Shown: positions 17,500 to 26,486, counted from the first letter of the stretch. The stretch: DNA of 64,000 nucleotides from Enorma phocaeensis (GCF_016901575.1 NZ_JACJKQ010000003.1:1-64000), one strand, 5' to 3'. The notes: generated from the letters alone by a model not told the origin. Translations and numbers: made by a program.

Positions 17500-18336
17500 A
17501 TGTACAAGATCCTCAAGAAGACGCAGTTCTCGGAGAAGGTCTTCGAGTTCCGTGTCGACGCACCCAGGATGGCCAAGCATGCGCATGCCGGCCAGTTCCT
17601 CATGGTGCGCATCAACGAGACGGGCGAACGCGTCCCGTTCACCTTCGCCAACTGGAACCCGGATGAGGGATGGATCGAGTTCATCTTCATGGTAGTCGGC
17701 AAGACCACCGAGTGCCTGTCCAAGCTTGAAGAGGGCGACTACATCCAGGACATCACCGGCCCGCTGGGCTGCCCCACCGAGATCGAGGGCGACCGCGTTG
17801 CCGTCGTGGGCGGCGGCGTGGGCCTCGCCATCGCCTATCCTGTCGCACGCATGCTCTGCGAGCAAGGCAAGCAGGTGAGCGTCATCATGGGCGCCCGCAA
17901 CAAGGACCTGCTCATCCTGTTCGAGCAGTTCGCCGCGCTTCCGCTTGAGAACCTCTTCATCACCACCGACGACGGCTCCATGGGCGAGAAGGGCGTCGTG
18001 ACCCTGCCGCTCGCGCGCCTGTGCGAGACCGACTCCATCGACCAGGCATTCGTGGTCGGTCCGGTCCCCATGATGAAGTTCTCGACCCTCACCTGCCGCC
18101 AGCACAAGATTCCTATCATGGCGAGCCTCAACCCCATCATGGTCGACGGCACCGGCATGTGCGGATGCTGCCGCGTCGAGGTGGGCGGCGAGACCAAGTT
18201 CGCCTGCGTCGACGGCCCCGACTTCGACGCCAACCTGGTCGACTGGGACGACCTTGCGCACCGTCAGGCCAGCTACAAGGCCGAGGAGGCCGCTTCCATC
18301 AAGCACTATGAGGAGGACTGCGCATGCCAGAAGTAA
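17500..18336 (+). CDS. nfnA: NADH-dependent ferredoxin:NADP+ oxidoreductase, small subunit
   Basis: A 278-residue flavoprotein of the NfnA/SudB family. It has an FAD-binding beta-barrel (PFTFANWN), an NAD-binding Rossmann half (VAVVGGGVGLAIAYP) and a C-terminal [2Fe-2S] site with Cys clustered in MCGCCRVEV and FACVDGPDF. With NfnB it bifurcates electrons between NADH, NADPH and ferredoxin, which suits a strict anaerobe. GAGAGGGG precedes ATG at 17500; a longer frame starts 7 codons earlier. The last 13 nt overlap nfnB, which indicates coupling. Confidence 0.9.
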   Translation: MYKILKKTQFSEKVFEFRVDAPRMAKHAHAGQFLMVRINETGERVPFTFANWNPDEGWIEFIFMVVGKTTECLSKLEEGDYIQDITGPLGCPTEIEGDRVAVVGGGVGLAIAYPVARMLCEQGKQVSVIMGARNKDLLILFEQFAALPLENLFITTDDGSMGEKGVVTLPLARLCETDSIDQAFVVGPVPMMKFSTLTCRQHKIPIMASLNPIMVDGTGMCGCCRVEVGGETKFACVDGPDFDANLVDWDDLAHRQASYKAEEAASIKHYEEDCACQK

Positions 18337-19730
18337 AGTATCGTCCCAACATCGGGGCGCCCCGCACCCCTGCGAACGAGGAGCCGGCCGCCGAGCGCGC
18401 CCGCGACTTCCGCCCCGTTGACACCGGATACACCAAGGCCGACGCCATCGCCGAGGCCAACCGCTGCCTGGACTGCAAGAAGCCCCTGTGCATGGAAGGC
18501 TGCCCGGTAGGCGTCCATATCCCCCAGTTCATCGAGAAGATCCGCGAAGAGGACTGGGCGGGCGCCCTTGAGACCATCAAGAACGACAACCTGCTGCCGT
18601 CTGTCTGCGGCCGCGTCTGCCCGCAGGAGAACCAGTGCGAGGGCAAGTGCGTGCTCGGCCGCAAGGGCGAGCCCGTCGCGATCGGCCAGCTCGAGCGCAT
18701 GCTGGGCGACATGGCCGACGAGGTCGGCAAGGCGCCTGAGTGCAAGCCCAAAAACGGCAAGAAGGTCGCCATCGTGGGCTCCGGCCCCTCCGGCATCGCC
18801 TGCGCCGGCGAGCTCGCGCGCGAAGGCTTCGACGTCACCGTGTTCGAGGCGTTCTTCACGGGCGGCGGCGTGCTCACCTACGGCATCCCCGAGTTCCGCC
18901 TGCCGAAGGCGATCGTCAAGCGCGAGATCGACGGCCTGGAGCAGCTCGGCGTGAAGTTCGAGTACAACTCGGTCGCCGGCCGCCTGTTCACCGCCGAGGA
19001 GCTCTTCGAGGACGAGGGCTTCGACGCCCTGTACCTCGCCGTGGGCGCGGGCCTTCCGCGTTTCCTGCACGTTCCCGGCGAGAACCTGCCGGGCGTCTAC
19101 TGCGCCAACGAGTACCTCACCCGCACGAACCTCATGCGCGCCTACGAGTTCCCCGAGTACGACACGCCCGTCCGCCACGGCAAGAACGTCGTGGTCTTCG
19201 GCGGCGGCAACGTCGCCATGGACGCCGCGCGCACCGCGCTGCGCCTGGGTGCCGAGAAGGTCACGCTGGCCTACCGCCGCACCGAGGCCGAGATGCCGGC
19301 CCGCCGCGCCGAGATTCACCACGCCAAGGAGGAGGGCGTGGAGATCCTCGAGCTCTCCAACCCGCTGCGCTTCCTGCCCGGCCCCGACGGCTTCGTGTCC
19401 ACCATCGAGCTGCAGCGCATGGAGCTCGGCGAGCCCGATGCCTCCGGACGCCGCCGTCCCGTCGCCATCCCGAACTCCGAGTTCGCCATCCCCTGCGACG
19501 TTGCCGTGACCGCCATCGGCACGCGCGCCAACCCCTTTGCCAAGCTCTGCGCAGACGTCGAGCTTGACCGCTGGGGCCTCATCCAGACCGATGAGGACGG
19601 CCGCACCTCCAACCCCAAGGTGTGGGCCGGCGGCGACATCGTGACGGGCGCCGCGACCGTCATTCTTGCCATGGGCGCCGGCAAGACCGCAGCCGCAAGC
19701 ATCAAGAAGACGCTTCTCGGCGAGGAGTAG
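18324..19730 (+). CDS. nfnB: NADH-dependent ferredoxin:NADP+ oxidoreductase, large subunit (GltD-like)
   Basis: A 468-residue protein of the glutamate-synthase small-subunit family. N-terminal cysteines in NRCLDCKKPLCMEGCP and CGRVCPQ..QCEGKC bind two [4Fe-4S] clusters. FAD binds at VGSGPSG and NADPH at FGGGNVAMDAARTA. No glutamate synthase large subunit is nearby, and the partner NfnA overlaps it, so the pair is read as the electron-bifurcating transhydrogenase rather than GOGAT. The gene ends before an excellent terminator. Confidence 0.92.
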   Translation: MPEVKYRPNIGAPRTPANEEPAAERARDFRPVDTGYTKADAIAEANRCLDCKKPLCMEGCPVGVHIPQFIEKIREEDWAGALETIKNDNLLPSVCGRVCPQENQCEGKCVLGRKGEPVAIGQLERMLGDMADEVGKAPECKPKNGKKVAIVGSGPSGIACAGELAREGFDVTVFEAFFTGGGVLTYGIPEFRLPKAIVKREIDGLEQLGVKFEYNSVAGRLFTAEELFEDEGFDALYLAVGAGLPRFLHVPGENLPGVYCANEYLTRTNLMRAYEFPEYDTPVRHGKNVVVFGGGNVAMDAARTALRLGAEKVTLAYRRTEAEMPARRAEIHHAKEEGVEILELSNPLRFLPGPDGFVSTIELQRMELGEPDASGRRRPVAIPNSEFAIPCDVAVTAIGTRANPFAKLCADVELDRWGLIQTDEDGRTSNPKVWAGGDIVTGAATVILAMGAGKTAAASIKKTLLGEE

Positions 19731-19760
19731 CCCGTCGGCTGGTCGTTTTTCCAGCACACA

Positions 19761-19797
19761 AAAGCCGCCGCAGGCAAACGCTTGCGGCGGCTTTTTC
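19761..19797 (+). terminator. Rho-independent terminator of nfnAB
   Basis: AAAGCCGCCGCA (19761-19772) pairs with TGCGGCGGCTTT (19783-19794), followed by a run of U. It is a textbook intrinsic terminator 30 nt after the nfnB stop. Confidence 0.92.
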
Positions 19798-19837
19798 ATA
19801 CCGATGGATGTGTCTCCGGGACAACCGGGCCGTCTGG

Positions 19838-20590
19838 CTACTCTACCGAGGCGGGGACGTGAAGCGTGGTATAGAATGCGGCCTCGGCTGCAGCGGTCGC
19901 CGCCTCCTCCTCGTAGATGCCCAGCTCGCGCAGCTTGGCGCGATAGGCGGCGGCGATCACGTCGACGCAGCCCTGGCGGCCCAGCTTCGCGCGGTTGACC
20001 ACAATGTCCTTGCCCATGTCCATGCGCCACTTGCCGGCTGAATAGCGCTTGTAGAAGCTCTCGCGCGCACGCTGCATCTTGCGCACGAGCTTCACGCCCT
20101 TGGCATGCGTGAGGTTGCGCTTCCTGCTCACGATCTCGACGCGGTCCTCGAACGGCGCGGTCACCAGCACGGCGATGTGGTTGGGGTTGGTGCGCAGCAG
20201 GTAGTCAGAAAGGCGCCCCTCGATGATGCAGCTCTCGGTGGCACCAAGGTCCACGATCACGCGGGCCATGGCCTCCCACAGCTTGTCGGCGACCGTGCGG
20301 GCATCCACGCGGTCGGGCATGAACGCCATGAACTCCGCAGCGAGCTGCTCGTCATAGGCCGCCATCTTGTCTACCGACTCGCCGGCGCGCATGGCAGAGC
20401 GCACCAGGATCTCGTTGTCATACAGCGGAATGCCCAGCTCGCTCGAAAGCATCTTGCCGACCTCATGTCCCTCGGCACCAAAATCGCGCGCGATGGTGAT
20501 GACTACCGGCTGCCCGGCTCGATCGACGTCCTCGCCGGTGGCGCGCGCCTCAAGCCGGCTCTTGATAGATGGGCGGGTGATGATCCTCAT
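19838..20590 (-). CDS. Cytidylate kinase-like family protein
   Basis: A 250-residue protein of the Cytidylate_kin2/AAA-type kinase family. It starts with VVITIARDFGAEGHEVG, where a degenerate P-loop region replaces the usual GxxGSGKG, followed by LYDNEIL, the Arg-rich lid around ARESFYKRYSAGKWRMD, and a helical C terminus. True cytidylate kinase phosphorylates CMP; this subfamily has no agreed substrate. AGAGGGG lies before ATG at 20590. It follows the permease gene by 13 nt and so probably belongs to the amino acid ABC operon. Confidence 0.8.
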   Translation of the reverse strand: MRIITRPSIKSRLEARATGEDVDRAGQPVVITIARDFGAEGHEVGKMLSSELGIPLYDNEILVRSAMRAGESVDKMAAYDEQLAAEFMAFMPDRVDARTVADKLWEAMARVIVDLGATESCIIEGRLSDYLLRTNPNHIAVLVTAPFEDRVEIVSRKRNLTHAKGVKLVRKMQRARESFYKRYSAGKWRMDMGKDIVVNRAKLGRQGCVDVIAAAYRAKLRELGIYEEEAATAAAEAAFYTTLHVPASVE

Positions 20591-20603
20591 AGCCAATCCC
20601 CTC

Positions 20604-21251
20604 TTACGCCGCGACCACACGACGCTGGTAGGCGCGCACGATCAGCGAAATGCCGAAGTTCAGGACGAAGTATAGCGCGAACACCAGGCCGTACATGAGC
20701 AGCTTGGAGCCAAGGCTGGGAATCTGGGCCATGACGACGCGCGCATTGAACATGAGCTCCATGACGCTGATGCTCGCAAGATACGAAGAGTCCTTGATGA
20801 CCGTGGTGCACTGGCTGAAGAGCGCCGGGATGATGGTCTTGAACGTCTGCGGCAAGATGATGTAGCGCATCGACGAGAAAAAGCCGAATCCCTGCGACTT
20901 GGCCGCCTCGAACTGGCTCTTAGGGATGGAGTTGAAGCCGCCGCGGATGATCTCGGCCATGACCGCCGAGGTGAAGACCGTGAAGGCCACGACAGAGACG
21001 ACGAAGTTCGACGCGCGCAGCGTGAAATAGATGAACAGGATCCACAGCAGGTTCGGCGTGCAGCGGAACAGCTCGATGTAGGCGGTCACCAGCCAGCGGA
21101 AGATGGAGAGCTTGCCTCGGCAGAACTGCTTCACCATGGCGAGCACGGTGCCCAAGATGATGGAGAACACGATCGCGAGCGCCGAGATCCGAATCGTGAG
21201 CCAAAAGCCGTCCAGGATGAACGAGAGGTTTGTTGCGTTGAATGCATCCAT
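20604..21251 (-). CDS. Polar amino acid ABC transporter permease
   Basis: A 215-residue inner-membrane permease of the His/Glu/Gln/Arg/opine family, with about five membrane segments. The EAA loop that contacts the ATPase is visible as AAKSQGFGFFSSMRYIILPQ. GAGGAGG precedes ATG and overlaps the stop of the upstream permease gene. It probably forms a heterodimer with that paralogue and works with the ATPase and binding protein of the same operon. Confidence 0.93.
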   Translation of the reverse strand: MDAFNATNLSFILDGFWLTIRISALAIVFSIILGTVLAMVKQFCRGKLSIFRWLVTAYIELFRCTPNLLWILFIYFTLRASNFVVSVVAFTVFTSAVMAEIIRGGFNSIPKSQFEAAKSQGFGFFSSMRYIILPQTFKTIIPALFSQCTTVIKDSSYLASISVMELMFNARVVMAQIPSLGSKLLMYGLVFALYFVLNFGISLIVRAYQRRVVAA

Positions 21252-21256
21252 GGTCG

Positions 21257-22009
21257 TTACGCCTCCTCTGCCGTGTCGCTAGGAATGGTGATGCCGGGAA
21301 TGACCTTGGCCTTGGGGCGACGCGTGGAGCGGCGCTCCAGGTACTGCACGAGCATGGCCAGCGGGAAGCAGATGATGAAGTACATGACGCATGCGAGGAT
21401 GTACCCCTGCAGGTAGCCATAGGTGCCCACGAAGCTGTTGGAGCGATACATGAGGTCGCCGCCGGCGACGAGGGCAAGCACCGAGCTGTTCTTCACCAGG
21501 TTCAGCGCCTGGTTGCACAACGGGGGCAGCACGACCTTGATGGTCTGCGGCAGGATGATGTAGATGTATGCCTGCACGCGGCTGAAGCCCTGCGAGAGCG
21601 CGGCCTCCATCTGACCGCGTGGAACGCTCTCGATGCCCGTGCGGATGACCTCGGAGACGTACGCCGCGTGATACAGGCCTACGCCGACGAATCCCAGCAC
21701 CACCGAGGGGATGGGCACCGGCGTGGGCGCGCCAGAGATGAGCTGCAGAAGCTGCGGGCCCATGAGGTACATGAACACCACCTGCACCGGCAGCGGCGTG
21801 TTCTGGTAGAACTCGACGTACACGCGGCTGATGGCGCGCAGCACGCGCGACTGCGTGGTCGAGAACACGCCCAGAATCGTTCCGAGCAACAGTGCGAGGA
21901 TGAGGCCGAAGACCGATACCTGCAGGGTGACGAAGAAGCCGTCCCAAAAGGCATCGATCGAAGCAAGCGTGATCTCCCAGCGCCGGGGATCAAGAATCGA
22001 CTCGAGCAT
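21257..22009 (-). CDS. Polar amino acid ABC transporter permease
   Basis: A 250-residue permease of the same family, with the EAA-type loop AALSQGFSRVQAYIYIILPQ. It has a longer C terminus than its partner. The frame reaches back to 22126, but GGAAAGGAG sets ATG at 22009. It begins just after two stem-loops that separate it from the binding-protein gene, a common arrangement that lowers permease output relative to the binding protein. Confidence 0.93.
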   Translation of the reverse strand: MLESILDPRRWEITLASIDAFWDGFFVTLQVSVFGLILALLLGTILGVFSTTQSRVLRAISRVYVEFYQNTPLPVQVVFMYLMGPQLLQLISGAPTPVPIPSVVLGFVGVGLYHAAYVSEVIRTGIESVPRGQMEAALSQGFSRVQAYIYIILPQTIKVVLPPLCNQALNLVKNSSVLALVAGGDLMYRSNSFVGTYGYLQGYILACVMYFIICFPLAMLVQYLERRSTRRPKAKVIPGITIPSDTAEEA

Positions 22010-22026
22010 AACGCTCCTTTCCAGTA

Positions 22027-22158
22027 TGTCCCAAAAGGAAACAGGTTCGCTCCGCGTGGTGCCGCGCCCTCGACGCCCCGGTGAACCGGCATCCTTTTGG
22101 GACACGCAAACACGCAGGCGGGGCACGGCGAGATTTCTCCCGCCGCGCCCGCCTGCGT
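22027..22158. promoter_or_regulatory. Two stem-loops between binding-protein and permease genes
   Basis: The first, read on the minus strand, is ACGCAGGCGGG (22112-22122) pairing with 22148-22158, extended by partial inner pairing. The second pairs TGTCCCAAAAGGA (22027-22039) perfectly with 22092-22104 and has an inner GGTTC/GAACC stem. They lie after the binding-protein stop and just before the permease ribosome binding site. They could act as partial terminator and mRNA-end protector, giving more binding protein than permease. Confidence 0.65.
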
Positions 22159-22173
22159 ACCATTCACATCACA

Positions 22174-23043
22174 TTAGGCGCTTGCGCCCAGCCAGGTGGT
22201 GATCTCCTCGTCCATCCAGCCGCTGTCGAGCAGCTCGTTCACGGTCTCGTCCACCAGGTCGGAGAGGTCGCAGCCCTTCTCGGTGGCCACGCCGTACTCC
22301 TGCGTGCCAAACTCGATCTCGGGCTGCAGAAGCTCCACGGTGTCGTCCATGTAGGTGTTGAGGGTGGAGCGGTCCATGGCGAAGGCCTGAACCATCCCGG
22401 CGTCGAGCGCGTCCTTGATCTCGGGATAGGACTGGTACTCGGTGAAGTTGGGGGTGCAGTCGAAGCCCTCGTCCGCGATCATCTCGGTGACGAGCTGCTG
22501 CGTGGTGGAGCCGGTGGAAACGCCGATGGTCTGGCCGTCCAGGTCCTCCATGGAGTCCCAGCCGTTGGAGGTCTTGACCATGATGCCCACGGAGTCGGTG
22601 CGGTAAGGCGTGGAGAAGTCCCAGTCCTCCTCGCGCTCGGGCGTGATGGTGTAGGTGGCGGCCACGATATCCAGCTGGCCGGAGTCGATGAGCGTGCCGC
22701 GCGTAGAGGGCGTAACGGTGGTGAAGGCGCAGAGCCCCTGCTCCTTGGCCTCCTCGTAGGAGACCTCGAAGACCGCCGCGGCGATCTGATAGCAAAGGTC
22801 GATCTCAAGGCCCTCGTACTCACCGGTCGCGGTGTCAAGATAGCCGTAGCCAAGCACGTCGGCCTTCACGCCGCAGTTGAGCTTGCCGCGGTCCTTGATG
22901 GTCTGAATCTTGGAATCGGAGGAGGAACCCGAAGATCCGCTCGGAGTGGACGTATCGGAGCTGCAGCCAGCAAGGCCCAGGCCGGCCACGGCAGCAGCGG
23001 CGCCGAAAGCGCCCAGGAACTGGCGGCGAGACATATCCATCAT
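22174..23043 (-). CDS. Amino acid ABC transporter substrate-binding lipoprotein
   Basis: A 289-residue family-3 solute-binding protein. The N terminus has twin arginines (SRRQFLGAFG), a hydrophobic core and lipobox LAGC, so it is a lipoprotein and possibly Tat-exported. A Ser/Gly-rich linker follows, then two binding lobes with GYLDTATGEYEGLEIDL and the typical FSTPYRTDSVG motif. AAAGGGG precedes ATG at 23043; a second ATG follows at once. It is the second gene of the operon. The ligand is a polar amino acid of unknown identity. Confidence 0.92.
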   Translation of the reverse strand: MMDMSRRQFLGAFGAAAAVAGLGLAGCSSDTSTPSGSSGSSSDSKIQTIKDRGKLNCGVKADVLGYGYLDTATGEYEGLEIDLCYQIAAAVFEVSYEEAKEQGLCAFTTVTPSTRGTLIDSGQLDIVAATYTITPEREEDWDFSTPYRTDSVGIMVKTSNGWDSMEDLDGQTIGVSTGSTTQQLVTEMIADEGFDCTPNFTEYQSYPEIKDALDAGMVQAFAMDRSTLNTYMDDTVELLQPEIEFGTQEYGVATEKGCDLSDLVDETVNELLDSGWMDEEITTWLGASA

Positions 23044-23138
23044 GACAATCCCCTTTCGTCTGGTGTCAGGTGCCCGGCGCGAGCGCCAGACATATGTCAG
23101 CCGCCTCCACGCCACGAAGCGCGGAGGCGACAGGTGAC

Positions 23139-23873
23139 CTAGTGCAGAATCTTGTTCAGGAAGTCCTTGCAGCGCGGATTCTGCGGATTGGTGAAGAAGT
23201 GCTCCGGCGTGCCCTCTTCCAAGATCTGGCCATCGTCCATAAACAGCACGCGGTCGGCGACCTGCTTGGCGAAGTTCATCTCGTGCGTGACGCAGATCAT
23301 GGTGATGTTGTCGTGCGCGAGCTCGATCATGACGTCGAGCACTTCCTGGATCATCTCGGGATCGAGCGCCGAGGTGGGCTCGTCGAAGAGGATGATGGGC
23401 TGCTTGGTGCACATGGCGCGGGCGATGGCGACGCGCTGCTGCTGGCCGCCGGAGAGGTTTTGCGGATACTCGCCGGCCTTCTGGGCGAGGCCCACGCGCT
23501 CAAGCGCCGCCATGGCGACCTTCGTCGCCTCGGCCTTGCTCTTCTTCTGGAGCTTGATGGGGGCAAGCGTGAGGTTGCCCAGCACGGTCATGTTGGGATA
23601 CAGGTTGAACTGCTGGAACACCATGGAGGAATACTTGCGCGCCATCTCCAGGTGGTTCTTCTTGGTGAGCGGCGTGCCGTCGATAATGACCTCGCCCGAG
23701 GTGGGCTCCTCAAGGAAGTCGACGCAGCGAATGAGCGTGGACTTGCCCGAGCCGGACGGGCCGATCACGACGACCTTCTCGCCCGCCTTCACGGTGAGGT
23801 TGATGTCCTTCAGGACGTGAAGGTCGCCGAAGTACTTGTTCAACCCCTTGATTTCAATCATGTTCTCGGCCAT
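23139..23873 (-). CDS. glnQ: Amino acid ABC transporter ATP-binding protein
   Basis: A 244-residue ABC ATPase of the GlnQ/HisP type with Walker [10 protein letters not shown], the Q-loop [11 protein letters not shown], signature LSGGQQQR, Walker [15 protein letters not shown] and the switch His in VTHEM. It is the first gene of the operon. AGGAAGGAA stands upstream of ATG at 23873. It drives uptake through the two permeases encoded downstream. Confidence 0.95.
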   Translation of the reverse strand: MAENMIEIKGLNKYFGDLHVLKDINLTVKAGEKVVVIGPSGSGKSTLIRCVDFLEEPTSGEVIIDGTPLTKKNHLEMARKYSSMVFQQFNLYPNMTVLGNLTLAPIKLQKKSKAEATKVAMAALERVGLAQKAGEYPQNLSGGQQQRVAIARAMCTKQPIILFDEPTSALDPEMIQEVLDVMIELAHDNITMICVTHEMNFAKQVADRVLFMDDGQILEEGTPEHFFTNPQNPRCKDFLNKILH

Positions 23874-24288
23874 GGGCTCGATTCCTTCCTGTCTGAGTGC
23901 ACGGACCGGGCCCGGATTGGCCGGTGCGGACAGATGACATGCATATACGGTTCGGTCTCACATTGTACGGTGGGGCGGTCGGCGGAATGCGGCGCGCGCA
24001 GAGCTGCAACGAGCAGGAAACTGAGACGTTACAAACACCCGATCGCGGCGACCGTGCATACAAATGAGTAAACCGCCGTACAATGTGCAAAAGTATACCC
24101 AATTGGTTCAGCAGTATTCACTTTAGCAAAGTGGAGTACATCATGGTAGCCCCCTGCTGCCATTTGTATCGTCCACGTTTCGTGCACTGCATAAAACGGG
24201 ACAAGACGGTGCCGTGCGCGTCGCGCGCCGTCGGCAGGCGGACCCGTCCTCCCGCCGACGGCAAGACGCCGTCCCCTTGGACCATGGG
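23874..24288. other. Leader region of the amino acid ABC operon
   Basis: This 415-bp gap lies upstream of glnQ and downstream of yqeY. It is more A+T rich than its surroundings, as expected of a promoter. A short inverted repeat CACTTT AGC AAAGTG is at 24119-24133, and GTGCATACAAATGAG and TGCATATACGG patches occur near 24053 and 23939. These may be operator sites, but no regulator can be assigned. No gene is seen. Confidence 0.4.
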
Positions 24289-24732
24289 CTAGGCGAGGCG
24301 GGCGCCGACCTCCTTGGCGGCCGCGGCCTTATCAAAGTTGCCGCCCGTCGCCTTGTTGAGCGCGCCCATGACGCGGCCCATGTCCTTGCGCGTGGTGGCT
24401 CCCACCTCGGCGATGGTCTGCTCGATGAGCGCCACCAGCTCGTCGCCCGAAAGCTGTGCGGGCAGCAGGCTCTCGAGAATCTTGACCTGCTCGGTCAGGG
24501 TGTCGGTGCGCTCCTGGTTGTTCGCCGCCTTGATAGACATCTCGAGCGTCTCGCTCGTCTGCTTGATGAGGCGCTTCACCATGCTCGTGACATCCTCCTC
24601 GGTGGCGTCGCGGCGCTCGTTCACCTCGACGTTTTTCACCTCCGCCATCACCTGGCGAATGATGGACAGACGCGTCTTGTCCTTGGCCTTCATGGCGGCG
24701 ACCATCTCGTCGTGCAGTTCCTGGTTGGTCAT
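24289..24732 (-). CDS. yqeY: GatB/YqeY domain protein
   Basis: A 147-residue helical protein of the YqeY family, which shares the tRNA-binding tail domain of GatB. Typical elements are the N-terminal helix with MKAKDKTRLSIIRQVMAEVKN and the C-terminal TRKDMGRVMGALN. The cellular role of stand-alone YqeY is not settled; an amidotransferase-related function is usually assumed. GAAAGGAAGC precedes ATG. It follows the foldase gene after a hairpin. Confidence 0.93.
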   Translation of the reverse strand: MTNQELHDEMVAAMKAKDKTRLSIIRQVMAEVKNVEVNERRDATEEDVTSMVKRLIKQTSETLEMSIKAANNQERTDTLTEQVKILESLLPAQLSGDELVALIEQTIAEVGATTRKDMGRVMGALNKATGGNFDKAAAAKEVGARLA

Positions 24733-24749
24733 GATGCTTCCTTTCTAGC

Positions 24750-24777
24750 AAGCGGGCGCCCCAAGAGGCGCCCGCTT
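24750..24777 (-). terminator. Hairpin after the PrsA-like gene
   Basis: AAGCGGGCGCC (24750-24760) pairs perfectly with 24767-24777 across a 6-nt loop. On the minus strand it lies between the foldase stop and the yqeY start, so it probably ends or attenuates transcription from the foldase gene. Confidence 0.75.
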
Positions 24778-24819
24778 AAACGCATTCGCTGTCACAGGGG
24801 GCTCTTTCGGGCCGGCTGT

Positions 24820-26031
24820 TTACTGGGCGCTGCCCTCGTCGGTCGAGGAGGTGGTGCCCGACATGTCGACGTTGTAGGGAACGTCGGACGGCATGGGGTT
24901 GATCTGGATGTCGGCGGCGTCCACGTAGTCGTTGAGCCACGTATTGTAATCGTTGTTGGCGTTCGTCGACTTGATGTTGTCGGAAAGGCTGGTACGCAGG
25001 TCCTCGGGAATCTGGTCGATCGAGGTCACCTCGCCGTCGACATGGAAGTAGTCGGTGCACTTGATGATATGGAAGCCGTAGGAGCTCTCGACGATCCCGC
25101 TCACCTGGTCCTTGGAAAGGGCCGAAAGGGCGTCCTGGTACTCGGTGACAAACGAGGTCATCTTGTCCCAGCCCACGTCGCCGCCGTCAGAAGCAGAGCT
25201 GTCCTCGGAGTACTCCTTGGCGGCGTCCTCGAACGAGATCTCGCCGTTGTTGATCTTGTCGAGCACCTCCTGGGCCTTCTGGCGGGCCTCTTCCTTGGTG
25301 GCGTCATCGGCATCGGAGGCAACCTTGATGAGGATGTGCGACGAACGGCGGGCATCGTTGTAGGTGTCGATGTTGTCGTTCACATACTCGATGATCTCGT
25401 CGTCGGTGGGATCCTGCTCGGGAGCCACCTCGTCACGCAGCTTCTGCTGGGCAAGGCTCGACTCCATGCTCTGCAGGTAGGTGTCCTTGGTGTAGCCCAC
25501 GTTGGTGAGCGTCTCCAGCGCGGCGTCCTCGGAGTCGTAGTTTGCGACAAAGTCCTCCCACGCCTTGTCGAGGTCATCCTGGGTGACGGTGATGTCGTAC
25601 TCCTTGATGGCCTCGGTCACCAGGTACTGGCGCGCGTACTGGTTGATCACGTTCTCGCGATAGCTCTCGGGCGTCATGCCGCTGCTCGCCAGATAGTCCG
25701 CCCAGCCCTGGTCGCTGCCATAGCCCATCGAGCTGCGGGTGCTCATGATCTGCTTGGTAATGGTGTCCTCGGTGATGTTCACGCCGTTCACCGTTGCGGC
25801 GACGCCGCCGGTCAGCGTGTAGTCTTCACCCGAAGACTGGAACTGGCTCAAGATCCCCGAGCACGCCATGGCGGTCACCGAAAGCAGCATGGCTGCAACG
25901 CCGATGGCCACAAGGACGTACTTGGCACCCTTGCCGAGCGCCTTCTTGCTCTCGCGCTTGAAGTCTCCCTTCGTGGGGGTCTTGCCGCCCGCTCCCTCAT
26001 GCTTTTGATTATGGTTCTTCTTCATTGCCAT
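24820..26031 (-). CDS. Membrane-anchored peptidylprolyl isomerase (SurA/PrsA-like foldase)
   Basis: A 403-residue exported foldase. A charged cytoplasmic N terminus is followed by one membrane segment (about residues 37-57) ending in MACSG, where the Cys could be an atypical lipidation site. An N-terminal SurA_N-like helical domain follows, and a parvulin PPIase domain spans about 235-350 with SSHILIKV, SEDSSASDGGDVGW and SYGFHIIK. It helps secreted proteins fold outside the membrane. GAAGGA lies upstream of ATG. Confidence 0.9.
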   Translation of the reverse strand: MAMKKNHNQKHEGAGGKTPTKGDFKRESKKALGKGAKYVLVAIGVAAMLLSVTAMACSGILSQFQSSGEDYTLTGGVAATVNGVNITEDTITKQIMSTRSSMGYGSDQGWADYLASSGMTPESYRENVINQYARQYLVTEAIKEYDITVTQDDLDKAWEDFVANYDSEDAALETLTNVGYTKDTYLQSMESSLAQQKLRDEVAPEQDPTDDEIIEYVNDNIDTYNDARRSSHILIKVASDADDATKEEARQKAQEVLDKINNGEISFEDAAKEYSEDSSASDGGDVGWDKMTSFVTEYQDALSALSKDQVSGIVESSYGFHIIKCTDYFHVDGEVTSIDQIPEDLRTSLSDNIKSTNANNDYNTWLNDYVDAADIQINPMPSDVPYNVDMSGTTSSTDEGSAQ

Positions 26032-26235
26032 GATCGGTCCTTCGACGTGTCTGCGCGCCCGATGTCAGGCCAGGTGCTGAAGTCTGGCCCGCGCATCAAG
26101 GCGTCAGGATATGTCCTCGATGTACAAACGCGCTTATTGTCGCACATCGCGGGGGTCGGTCGCTACCGCACGAACACGTGTCCCGGTAAGCACCATATTC
26201 TTGCCCGAATCCGCATCCCATGCGCGCGACTTTTC

Positions 26236-26375
26236 ACTCGCTTCGGTTTTATGCAGGTTTTTCTGGAACCCCCGAGTCGACAGCCTGTTTTCTGAACAAA
26301 ACCGCAGGTCGCAGTCGAGCGATGTGCGGGCCTACTCGCAGGATTCGAAAAAAGCTGCATAAAACCGAAGCGAGT
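26236..26375. repeat. Palindromic element with perfect 20-bp arms
   Basis: ACTCGCTTCGGTTTTATGCA at 26236-26255 is repeated inverted at 26356-26375, and the TTTTTC/GAAAAA just inside also matches. The 100-bp centre folds only weakly. The core CGGTTTTAT is shared with the palindrome at 48072-48116. It lies in the 577-bp gap between purN and the foldase gene, and no coding frame in that gap looks real. Confidence 0.8.
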
Positions 26376-26445
26376 GTTGTCAGGACGCTTTGCGCGAGGC
26401 CCATCTCGACGCGAGCGTCGGCGCCAAAAGCGAATCGAAGCGAAA

Positions 26446-26486
26446 AAGCCGCCGCCCGAGCTGTCTGATAGCCTGGGCGGCGGCTT
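26446..26486 (-). terminator. Rho-independent terminator of purM-purN
   Basis: AAGCCGCCGCCC (26446-26457) and GGGCGGCGGCTT (26475-26486) pair perfectly, and reading on the minus strand the stem is followed by TTTTTCG. It lies about 120 nt after the purN stop codon. Confidence 0.88.

Noticed and set aside
18324-19730. Glutamate synthase small subunit
   Set aside because: The large subunit is absent and the adjacent overlapping gene is NfnA, so NfnB fits better.
24214-26295. A 693-codon plus-strand open frame
   Set aside because: It is antisense to yqeY and the foldase gene, which have clear domains and ribosome binding sites.
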